This document shows positions 19,608-27,206 of a DNA stretch of 34,306 nt, in pieces. Numbering within the stretch: the first letter of the stretch is position 1; each line of letters begins with the position of its first letter. Source of the DNA: Bacteroidaceae bacterium (GTDB taxonomy: Bacteria > Bacteroidota > Bacteroidia > Bacteroidales > Bacteroidaceae); NCBI GenBank assembly GCA_017616915.1, contig JAFZXF010000099.1, forward strand, positions 1-34,306, given 5' to 3'. Under the pieces are notes generated by a model. It was not told the DNA's origin, searched no databases, and saw only the letters and a program-made list of their open reading frames with translations. The position numbers and the translations under genes are program-made.

Positions 19608-21283
19608 TGCGCATATCGTCATTCTCGTTTCTGTTGCTAATAGCTGTAACATTGTCAGCTTTCACTATTGCAGCTCCTACTTCCAAGGATAAAACACCAA
19701 GCAAGCCTCGTCCCAAGGGAGGTGATATCGTGGTGCGTCATTCTGACCGCATAAGTTATGATGAGGTTCAGATGCCTGGAGTGCAAATCTTTGTGGGCAA
19801 CGTCGAGTTTTATCATGATGGAGTAATACTACGATGTGATAGCGCTAATTTTTTCCAGACATCCAACTCTTTCGCAGCTTTTGACCACGTTCGTCTGTTG
19901 CAGGGCGACACGCTCTCACTTAACTGCGACTATATTTTTTATGATGGTAACTCGCAGGTGGCCCAGGCTCGCTACAATGTAGTGCTACGTCATCGTAAGA
20001 CAACGCTTTATACCGATTCCCTTGACTATGACCGTTTGTATAGTATGGGATATTTCTTTGAGGGAGGACGTCTGGTTGACGGGACTACTACTCTTACCTC
20101 GGATTGGGGACAGTATGATGCATTGACACGACAGGCAGTCTTCAATTATAATGTAGAGCTTACCAGTCCTAACTATAAGATGACCACTGACACCCTTCAT
20201 TATAACACCCTAACCAAAGATGCACATTCTGCGGGGCAGTCTAATGTGGTCAGTGGCAATGCAACTATTTATACCGAGAATGGCCACTTCAATACGGCTA
20301 ACGACAAGGCGGTGCTCTTCAATCGCTCAATAGTGCGCGAAGGTAACAGGCGCATCGTGGCTGATACCATCAACTACGATAAGGCTTCGGCAGTGGCTGA
20401 GGGATTTGGCAATTTCGTTATCAACGATGATGACAATTCCACAATTCTTACAGGAGATTACTGTTATTATAACGACTCTACCGGGCAGAGTATAGCGTAT
20501 GGCCATACACTCATGAAAAATTTCTCGGAGCCGGATACTTTATTCCTTCATGCCGATACCCTTAAAATATATACATATCATCTTGCCGAGGATTCATTGG
20601 TAAACGATTTGCCGGATGGCAAGACTGACAGTACCTATCGTGTAATTCATGCATACTATCATACCCGCACATATCGTACCGATGTACAGAGCGTAGCTGA
20701 TAGTCTCTCTTTCAATACCCTCGAGCATCGCCTATCGCTATATGGTAATCCCATCGTCTGGAATGGTAGAAACCAGATTGTCGGGGAAGAGATACACACG
20801 TTTTCTAATGATTCTACTATTGACAGCATTCAGGTAATCAACCAATCATTGCTTTGCGAACAACTTGATAGTATTCATTACAACCAAGTAGCCAGCAAGG
20901 ATATGCATATGTACTTCCATGAGGGACAACTTAATGAAAGTCATGCGGTGCAGAATGTGAAGATAAATTACTACCAATTTGATGACAAGTACAAAGAAGA
21001 TAGTATAATAGTGACAATGAACCATGCAGAGACAAGCCTGATGAAGCTCTACTTTCAGGACCGCAAAGTGGCTAACGTATGGACTGCCGAAGCAGAGGGC
21101 ACACTCTATCCTATAGTCTTTGTGACGCCGCAACTTATGTACCTCGAAAATTTTGCGTGGTTTGATTATATTCGTCCGCGTGATAAATATGACCTTTTCG
21201 AATGGCGTGGTAAGCAGGCTGACAAGCAACTTCAGCCCACAGTGCGCCGCGAAGTACCATACCAAATACTAAAAAAACATTGA
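19607..21283 (+). CDS. OstA-like (LptA/LptD-N family) organic-solvent-tolerance protein
   Basis: A 558-residue exported protein (leader MRISSFSFLLLIAVTLSAFT). From residue 45 it consists of repeating beta strands of the OstA/LptA jellyroll type: FVGNVEFYHDGVILRCDSANF, LNCDYIFYDGNSQVAQARYN, YTDSLDYDRLYSMGYFFEGG, DTLHYNTLTKDA. These proteins bridge lipopolysaccharide from inner to outer membrane in the Lpt machine. The length is well above E. coli LptA, as in other Bacteroidetes members. Translation is coupled to the SurA-like gene by a TAATG overlap. Together with the two PPIases it suggests an outer-membrane biogenesis cluster. Confidence 0.83.
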   Translation: MRISSFSFLLLIAVTLSAFTIAAPTSKDKTPSKPRPKGGDIVVRHSDRISYDEVQMPGVQIFVGNVEFYHDGVILRCDSANFFQTSNSFAAFDHVRLLQGDTLSLNCDYIFYDGNSQVAQARYNVVLRHRKTTLYTDSLDYDRLYSMGYFFEGGRLVDGTTTLTSDWGQYDALTRQAVFNYNVELTSPNYKMTTDTLHYNTLTKDAHSAGQSNVVSGNATIYTENGHFNTANDKAVLFNRSIVREGNRRIVADTINYDKASAVAEGFGNFVINDDDNSTILTGDYCYYNDSTGQSIAYGHTLMKNFSEPDTLFLHADTLKIYTYHLAEDSLVNDLPDGKTDSTYRVIHAYYHTRTYRTDVQSVADSLSFNTLEHRLSLYGNPIVWNGRNQIVGEEIHTFSNDSTIDSIQVINQSLLCEQLDSIHYNQVASKDMHMYFHEGQLNESHAVQNVKINYYQFDDKYKEDSIIVTMNHAETSLMKLYFQDRKVANVWTAEAEGTLYPIVFVTPQLMYLENFAWFDYIRPRDKYDLFEWRGKQADKQLQPTVRREVPYQILKKH

Positions 21284-21287
21284 CCAA

Positions 21288-23156
21288 ATGTCTGATATCA
21301 TACGTCTGTTACCTGATAGCGTAGCCAACCAGATAGCTGCTGGAGAGGTCGTACAGCGACCAGCATCTGTCGTCAAGGAACTCCTTGAGAATTCCATTGA
21401 TGCTGGTGCAACTCATATCGAGCTCCGGCTTACTGATGCCGGCAAGAGCTGCATTCAGGTTATTGATGACGGTAAGGGCATGAGTGAAACTGATGCGCGA
21501 CTATCTTTTGAGCGGCATGCCACATCCAAGATAGCGGTAGCACAGGATCTTTTCAATTTACACACAATGGGATTCCGCGGCGAGGCACTTGCTTCTATTG
21601 CTGCTGTGGCTCAAGTCGAACTTGTTACTCGTACTGCCAACGATGAGATTGGCACAGCAATCACTATAGAGGGAGCACATTTCACTAATCAGCAACCTGC
21701 ACCTTGTCCCCAAGGTGCCAACTTTTCCGTGCGCAACCTGTTCTACAACGTGCCGGCGCGTCGGCGCTTCTTAAAGAGCAATACGACTGAGCAAAACAAC
21801 AATATTCAAGAGTTTGAGCGGGTAGCACTCATCAATCCTGCTATATCTTTCAAGTTATATCGTGATGACACTCTCGCACTTACTCTTACTAGTGGAACAT
21901 TCAAGCAACGCATACTCGCCCTGTTTGGACAAAACCTTGACCGCCAGCTACTACCCCTCACAGTTGAAACCGACCTCGTCAAGATAGAGGGATTTGTCGG
22001 TACTCCCGAAAGTGCACGTCACCGTGGCGCACGCCAATATCTCTTTGTTAACGGACGCTATATGCGCCATTCTTATTTTAATAAGGCTGTACTTACGGCA
22101 TATGAGCGCCTGATTCCGTCCGACAAACAACCGCCATATTTCATTTGTTTTACGGTCGATCCCACTCAGATAGATGTTAATATCCATCCCAGTAAGACAG
22201 AGATAAAATTCCAGGATGAGCGTGCCATTTGGCAGTTGGTGTTAGTAGCGGTAAAGGACGCTTTGGCCAGAGCCGGGTCTATGCCTACTATTGATTTTGA
22301 TAATACCTTTGATATCAATATTCCTTCTTTCCGTGTAGACGTAGATACCCAAGAGCCGCAGCCCAATGTAAATCCTTATTACAATCCCTTCGATACTCAT
22401 GGCGTGGATTCTCAGAAGAATGCGAAGCGGCAAGATTCAGACGGGCGAGCACAGCTGGCGGGATGGCAGAATCTATATGATTCAATAAAGGACACCGAGG
22501 CAGATAAGGAGGATGTCTCACCTGCTCCGTTATACAACTTAACGGGTAATAAGTTTCTTTTCTTGGAGCCCCGCTATATTCTCACACCGGCCAATTCGGG
22601 TCTTATGGTTATCGACAGCATACGCGCCCGTCGGCGTATTCTTTATGATACTTATATGGGTAGTCTGGCTTCACAAGGTCCTTCTCAGCCGTTACTCTTC
22701 CCCGAAACACTCGAGTTGGATGCTGACCAGGCCAGCATATTAGAAACCCTGTTGCCGAGTCTTACTAAGGCTGGCTTTGATATTGCCCGCATGTCGGCTA
22801 CCCGCTATGCTGTCAACGCTGTGCCTGCTGTCCTCAATTCTACTCCAATAGGTAATGGAGGGAGAGGCCTAGTTGACATACCTGCAATAATCACCCATTT
22901 GATTGATTCTGCCAATCAATCATCATCTGAGGAAATCGACGTCACAGTACTTCATCATAATCTTGCACTTGCTCTTGCACGCAGGAATGCACCCGCCAAT
23001 GAAAAGATGGGCAACTCTTCGGTGCTTGAACAGAATGAAATGACAGCAATCATCGACCAACTTTTTGCCACGCAGACTCCGAGCTACACTCCTGACGGCA
23101 AATCTATAATTGCTATCCTTCCTAAGCAGGATATCAGCAACCTCTTTGATCACTGA
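21288..23156 (+). CDS. mutL: DNA mismatch repair protein MutL
   Basis: A 622-residue MutL homologue, the ATP-driven matchmaker between MutS and downstream repair. The GHKL ATPase motifs are intact: VVKELLENSIDAGAT, DDGKGM, MGFRGEALASIAAV and ARRRFLKS. The transducer (about 210-330) ends in VDVNIHPSKTEIKF (here IDVNIHPSKTEIKF). A variable linker precedes the dimerisation domain (about 415-622). At residues 443-454 the canonical endonuclease motif DQHA(X)2E(X)4E is replaced by DSIRARRRILYD, so strand nicking by this site is doubtful. It begins 4 bp after the OstA-like gene. Confidence 0.95.
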   Translation: MSDIIRLLPDSVANQIAAGEVVQRPASVVKELLENSIDAGATHIELRLTDAGKSCIQVIDDGKGMSETDARLSFERHATSKIAVAQDLFNLHTMGFRGEALASIAAVAQVELVTRTANDEIGTAITIEGAHFTNQQPAPCPQGANFSVRNLFYNVPARRRFLKSNTTEQNNNIQEFERVALINPAISFKLYRDDTLALTLTSGTFKQRILALFGQNLDRQLLPLTVETDLVKIEGFVGTPESARHRGARQYLFVNGRYMRHSYFNKAVLTAYERLIPSDKQPPYFICFTVDPTQIDVNIHPSKTEIKFQDERAIWQLVLVAVKDALARAGSMPTIDFDNTFDINIPSFRVDVDTQEPQPNVNPYYNPFDTHGVDSQKNAKRQDSDGRAQLAGWQNLYDSIKDTEADKEDVSPAPLYNLTGNKFLFLEPRYILTPANSGLMVIDSIRARRRILYDTYMGSLASQGPSQPLLFPETLELDADQASILETLLPSLTKAGFDIARMSATRYAVNAVPAVLNSTPIGNGGRGLVDIPAIITHLIDSANQSSSEEIDVTVLHHNLALALARRNAPANEKMGNSSVLEQNEMTAIIDQLFATQTPSYTPDGKSIIAILPKQDISNLFDH

Positions 23157-23182
23157 GATATAATAATATAATTAGGATTGTC

Positions 23183-23755
23183 ATGCATAAGATAGTTATT
23201 TTTGCCTCAGGCAACGGTACGAATGCAGAGCGTATTATCAAGTATTTTGAAAACAGCAGTTTGGCGCGTGTAGTTCTGGTTGTAACTAATAAGAGCGATG
23301 CAAAGGTCCGTGAGCGGGCAGCTCGGCTTGGTGTGGATTGTGTAGTTGTCACAGCTAAGGACATGCAAGATGCTGACCGCGTTAAGAATTTGATGACCGA
23401 TTATGGTGTTGATCTCTGTGTGCTGGCGGGGTATCTGCTGTTGGTGCCTGCCTATCTGATAGATTTCTTTGCAGGACGTGTACTAAATATCCATCCGGCT
23501 CTTTTGCCCAAACATGGCGGTAAGGGTATGTATGGCGACCGTGTCCATGCTGATGTGTTGGCATGTGGTGATATGGTTAGCGGTATAACGGTTCATTGGA
23601 TAGACGAGCATTTCGATCGTGGGTGCACTATCATGCAAGGATATTGTCCTGTGCATAAGGACGACACAGTCCATACTTTGGCCCAGCGTATTCATAGCCT
23701 GGAGTATGCATATTTTCCCGTAGCTATCGAGTGGGCCTTGGAGCATTGGTCCTAA
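23183..23755 (+). CDS. purN: Phosphoribosylglycinamide formyltransferase
   Basis: A 190-residue enzyme that formylates GAR with 10-formyltetrahydrofolate in step three of purine synthesis. Motifs are IVIFASGNGTNAERII (phosphate loop), LAGYLLLVP, VLNIHPALLPKHGGKGMYG (catalytic Asn and His) and SGITVHWIDEHFDRG (catalytic Asp in the WIDE segment). The length matches the bacterial single-domain form. It is the last gene of the recQ-purN run and, with guaB upstream, the second purine gene in it. A perfect hairpin follows. Confidence 0.96.
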   Translation: MHKIVIFASGNGTNAERIIKYFENSSLARVVLVVTNKSDAKVRERAARLGVDCVVVTAKDMQDADRVKNLMTDYGVDLCVLAGYLLLVPAYLIDFFAGRVLNIHPALLPKHGGKGMYGDRVHADVLACGDMVSGITVHWIDEHFDRGCTIMQGYCPVHKDDTVHTLAQRIHSLEYAYFPVAIEWALEHWS

Positions 23756-23770
23756 TAAACTTACAGACAT

Positions 23771-23836
23771 AATAAAGTCGCAAAGTTTTTGCACTTTCCT
23801 TTATAAGTAGGATTGGGCAGACTTTGCGACTTTATT
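23771..23836. terminator. Long hairpin between convergent purN and GH97 genes
   Basis: AATAAAGTCGCAAAGT at 23771-23786 pairs perfectly over 16 bp with ACTTTGCGACTTTATT at 23821-23836, with a 34-nt loop. It most likely ends transcription from both sides. Its core AAGTCGCAAAG is the same as in the octamer array and hairpin at 26421-26490. Confidence 0.7.
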
Positions 23837-23858
23837 GTATAGTGACTTTTATGCTGCG

Positions 23859-25877
23859 CTATGTTACTATGCGGTGTAGTTTGATAACGAAGCCGCCACC
23901 GGGAGCAAGGTGAATCTTGCGTTTGGTGTTCTTGTCAAAGCGTATGCCTTCGATTACCTTGTAGTCGGTAGCTACGCGATTGGCCATGTTGCCGTCTTGC
24001 CAGATGGTCACATCAAAGTAGGTGTCGCGGTCGCCGGGTTCAAAGAGTTGTGATATGTCTATCTCCACGTCGCGTGCTTCCCAGTTGTTCAGGCCGCCTA
24101 TCCACCAATGCTTGCCGGCTACCTTGCGGGCGGTGACGATGTATTTTCCAATCTCTCCGGCGAGTACTATGGTCTTCTCATACTGATTAGGAATGGAAGC
24201 GATGAACTTTGCGCTCTCTTCCTCTTTCTCGTATGCTGTGGGAGAGTCGGCCATCATAGTGAGCGGGGAGTCAAAGACTACATACATAGCTATCTGATGG
24301 CAACGGGTTCCTTGAGTCTGGGGATAATAGTAGTCGCCCACGAAGTGGTTCTTGGTAGTGTTGCGCATACCACCGGGGGTGTAGTCAACATAGCCAGGCA
24401 TCATTCGCAGATAGGGGAATGTTACGCAATAGGTTGGGAAGTCATCGTCGTTGCTGCCCCACTTGGCCTGTTCAAGTCCCCATACGCCTTCCTCGTTGAG
24501 GATGTTGGGGAAAGTGCGATTGTAACCGGTAGGCGGATACATGCCGTGATAGTCAAGGAAGAGGTGATACTTAGCACATGTTTCGGCCACATGGTATGCC
24601 AGTTCTACTGCAGTCTGGTCGTTGCGGTCAAGGAAGTCAACTTTGAATCCCTTGATACCCATCTGGCTATATTGCTTGCAGGCTGCCTCGAGTTGTTCGC
24701 TGAGCACGTTAAAGCCAACCCACAGCACTATGCCTACGCCCTTCTCTTTTCCATATCTGATTATTTCGGGGAGGTCTATCTCCTTTATAGTATGCAGGAT
24801 GTCAACATGTTCGTTGTCGTCGTTCTCGTTCTTGCGTGGATAGTACCAGCCTTCGTCGAGAGCTATATATTCCACTCCGTGCTTAGAGGCGAAATCGATA
24901 TAGTATTTGTAGGTCTCGGTGTTTATCCCGGGACGGAAGTCCATACCCGTCAGGGTGAGTGCATTCCACCAGTCCCAGGTAAGTTTGCCAGGCTTAATCC
25001 ACTTGGTGTCGCCGATGCGATTGGGAGATGCTAAGGCATATACCAGGTTGTTTACAGGCATCTCGGTGTCCTTATGGGTTACTACCATCACACGCCAGGG
25101 GAAGCTACGTGTTCCGTTAACTTTGGCGATGTAGTTTTCGCGCTCGGTAACCACCAGCTTCTTGAGTCTGCCAGTAAACTTGTGTGCCTTGGGGTATTGG
25201 GCAAACTCTGCGGTTAGCTTAGCTTTGGAGGCGCGCAGGAAGATGCCCGGGTAGGACTCGAGGTCGCTCTCCATAAAGCTCACCTTGGCGTTCTGGCATT
25301 CAACGGCCAACGGGGTAAAGGCAACCTGTGTGGCAGCTGACAGTTTGATGTGCTGATACACGTTCTCAAAGGATACGGAGTAGGGGCCGTCGCTATATTC
25401 GTTTACGTAGGGAATCCATGCTTCATAGTCCTCGGGGAAGTTAAACTCGGCAAGCTCACTCTCGATAATCATCTCGCCTTTTTTCTCAGAGGCAAAGCGA
25501 TAGGCTACGCCGGTGTTGTAGGCTCGGAAGATAAGGCTGAAGCCGTCGGCCATCTTCAGGGTCATCTCGTTGCAGTTGTTCTCCACATTGCTCTCTCTGT
25601 AGAACGGAGCAGCAATCTGTTCGTTGATTGCGGCGTTAATTCTTTTCTTGAGCACGGGGTTAACGCCAACTTTAGGACCATTCTGTACCGTCATGCCGAT
25701 ACGAGAGTCTTTGAGCAGGGTGGTGCTGCCGTCATAAACGGAGAATTTGAGGTCGTTGCCAAAGGCTACCTCTACTTTCAACTTACCATCGGGTGAGGTG
25801 ATGGTCTCAACCTTGTCAGCAGCCATCATGGCAATACTGCTTGCAAAGGCGATGAGGGAAAAGAGAATCTTTTTCAT
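23859..25877 (-). CDS. Glycoside hydrolase family 97, probably retaining (alpha-galactosidase-like)
   Basis: A 672-residue exported enzyme (leader MKKILFSLIAFASSIAMMAA). The N-terminal beta-sandwich (about 22-290) is followed by a catalytic barrel with TWDWWNALTLTGMDFRPG, YIALDEGWYYPR, GIKGFKVDFLDRNDQ and LNEEGVWGLEQAKWG, then a C-terminal sandwich. GH97 contains inverting alpha-glucosidases such as SusB and retaining alpha-galactosidases. The Asp in KVDF (residue 414) sits where the retaining members carry their nucleophile, and Glu469 in GLEQ is a likely acid/base. That points to a retaining enzyme. It has no partner SusC/SusD genes here and follows ribH by 42 bp. Family certain, substrate inferred. 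Confidence 0.93.
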   Translation of the reverse strand: MKKILFSLIAFASSIAMMAADKVETITSPDGKLKVEVAFGNDLKFSVYDGSTTLLKDSRIGMTVQNGPKVGVNPVLKKRINAAINEQIAAPFYRESNVENNCNEMTLKMADGFSLIFRAYNTGVAYRFASEKKGEMIIESELAEFNFPEDYEAWIPYVNEYSDGPYSVSFENVYQHIKLSAATQVAFTPLAVECQNAKVSFMESDLESYPGIFLRASKAKLTAEFAQYPKAHKFTGRLKKLVVTERENYIAKVNGTRSFPWRVMVVTHKDTEMPVNNLVYALASPNRIGDTKWIKPGKLTWDWWNALTLTGMDFRPGINTETYKYYIDFASKHGVEYIALDEGWYYPRKNENDDNEHVDILHTIKEIDLPEIIRYGKEKGVGIVLWVGFNVLSEQLEAACKQYSQMGIKGFKVDFLDRNDQTAVELAYHVAETCAKYHLFLDYHGMYPPTGYNRTFPNILNEEGVWGLEQAKWGSNDDDFPTYCVTFPYLRMMPGYVDYTPGGMRNTTKNHFVGDYYYPQTQGTRCHQIAMYVVFDSPLTMMADSPTAYEKEEESAKFIASIPNQYEKTIVLAGEIGKYIVTARKVAGKHWWIGGLNNWEARDVEIDISQLFEPGDRDTYFDVTIWQDGNMANRVATDYKVIEGIRFDKNTKRKIHLAPGGGFVIKLHRIVT

Positions 25878-25919
25878 TGTATGTTATTTATAAATGTTGT
25901 CTATGTCTTTAGCCTTTTA

Positions 25920-26405
25920 CTATCTTTCGTAGCTACGGGCATAGTCTATCATCTTGATGGCTGTCAATGCGTATTCTTCGCCTTTGTTTCCCAGGCGGCC
26001 GCCGGCTCGTTCCTGAGCTTGTTCAAGGGTGTTGGTGGTTAGCACTCCGAATACCACGGGTATGTTGCCGTTGGCGTTGAGTTGTGCCAGTCCGTTGGTG
26101 CATCCCTGTGCAATGAAGTCAAAGTGGGGAGTGTCACCACGAATAATGCAGCCTATGGCGATTACTCCGTCCACAAGGCCGCTCTTAACCATCTTGTTGG
26201 CCGCAAAGATTAGTTCGAAGCTCCCGGGTACTGTTCTCACCATGATATGCTCCGGCTTGGCTCCGTATTGCTTCAGGGTGTTGACGGTAGCTTCCAGTAG
26301 CGGGTCGGTTATGCTATTGTTCCATTCGCAAACCACTATGCCAACACGCATGTCGGAGGCCGAAGGCAGATCTTGCAGCGTGAGGTTGTCTGTTGTAGAT
26401 GACAT
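25920..26405 (-). CDS. ribH: 6,7-dimethyl-8-ribityllumazine synthase
   Basis: A 161-residue enzyme that condenses the pyrimidine intermediate with dihydroxybutanone phosphate in the penultimate step of riboflavin synthesis, as a large icosahedral or pentameric shell. Motifs are VGIVVCEWNNSIT, RTVPGSFELIFAANKM, GCIIRGDTPHFDFIAQGC and PVVFGVLTTNTLEQAQERAG. The frame is open 39 bp further upstream, but ATG 26405 gives the normal length and the extra upstream codons lie in a repeat-derived spacer. It follows the TPR gene by 99 bp. Confidence 0.96.
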   Translation of the reverse strand: MSSTTDNLTLQDLPSASDMRVGIVVCEWNNSITDPLLEATVNTLKQYGAKPEHIMVRTVPGSFELIFAANKMVKSGLVDGVIAIGCIIRGDTPHFDFIAQGCTNGLAQLNANGNIPVVFGVLTTNTLEQAQERAGGRLGNKGEEYALTAIKMIDYARSYER

Positions 26406-26420
26406 ATTTTTGTGTTTATT

Positions 26421-26460
26421 AGTCGCGAAGTCAAGAAGTCGCAAAGTCTCAAAGTTTGCC
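26421..26460 (+). repeat. Octamer array (AGTCGCAA family), 5 units
   Basis: Units of 8 bp: AGTCGCGA, AGTCAAGA, AGTCGCAA, AGTCTCAA and AGTTTGCC. It occupies the spacer between the TPR gene and ribH. AAGTCGCAAAG (26436-26446) also pairs with CTTTGCGACTT (26480-26490) to form a hairpin with no T tract on the gene strand. Confidence 0.75.
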
Positions 26461-26504
26461 GGGTAGGGTTGCTTTGTGGCTTTGCGACTTAATATGAGTC
26501 AGAA

Positions 26505-27179
26505 TTACTTCGTGGCTTTCTGAATATATTTTTCGATGGTCTGTGCCTCGCCGCTCTGCGGATACTTGGTCTTTACCTGCTCGTAGAGCTTCAGGGCTTC
26601 GTCTTGCTTGCCCTGGCTTTCCAGCAGCTCACCAGCCTGTACAAGATAAGCGGGCGAGATGATGGGGTTGTCGGCACGCTCTGCTGCTTCCTTCAGCAGG
26701 TCGATGGCCTTGGCGGTGTTGCCTTTGGCTGCATAGCAGTTGCCAAGAGCAGCAATTGCATTGGGCGAGATGAAAGAGTCATCCTGCGGGTCAAACTCGT
26801 CAAGGAACTTGATGGCCTTGTCGTAGTCGGCTTTGTAGTAGTAGGCGAGGCCTGCATAGAGATTGGCAATGTTGCCGGTCTTGGTACCGCTGTATTGTGA
26901 AGCAATCTTCACAAAGCCCGGATAGCCTGCATCGTCACCGTTGATGGCCTGGTCAAAGTCACCCTTGGCGAAGTATTCCTGTCCTTTAGCAATCTTGGTG
27001 GCAGCTTCTTCGTTCTTGCTATCCACATGTTTGTTGTAGAGGTGTACACCGATAAAGATGAGTGCAGCCAGTACGATGGCACCAATGATAGTGCTGATAA
27101 TGGGATTCTTCTTGATTTTTGCTTTCAGTCCTTCATTTTCCTGAGTCTGAGGGGCTGTGTTCGTTTTATTATTTGCCAT
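26505..27179 (-). CDS. Membrane-anchored tetratricopeptide repeat protein
   Basis: A 224-residue protein with a charged cytoplasmic N-terminus, one transmembrane helix (about 28-48, PIISTIIGAIVLAALIFIGV) and several TPR units, e.g. IANLYAGLAYYYKADYDKAI, ALGNCYAAKGNTAKAIDLL and AGELLESQGKQDEALKLYEQV. The layout resembles YfgM-type ancillary proteins that interact with the secretion and folding machinery in the periplasm. No enzymatic motif is present, so it most likely scaffolds protein contacts. A TACCTTTG promoter element lies about 53 bp upstream, within the end of the S41 protease gene. Confidence 0.85.
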   Translation of the reverse strand: MANNKTNTAPQTQENEGLKAKIKKNPIISTIIGAIVLAALIFIGVHLYNKHVDSKNEEAATKIAKGQEYFAKGDFDQAINGDDAGYPGFVKIASQYSGTKTGNIANLYAGLAYYYKADYDKAIKFLDEFDPQDDSFISPNAIAALGNCYAAKGNTAKAIDLLKEAAERADNPIISPAYLVQAGELLESQGKQDEALKLYEQVKTKYPQSGEAQTIEKYIQKATK

Positions 27180-27206
27180 TTGTTTAAGTTGTTTGGTTTC
27201 TTGTTT

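Noticed and set aside
24108..25034. 308-codon plus-strand frame opposite the GH97 gene
   Set aside because: It mirrors a conserved catalytic region on the other strand and has no start signal or family motif.
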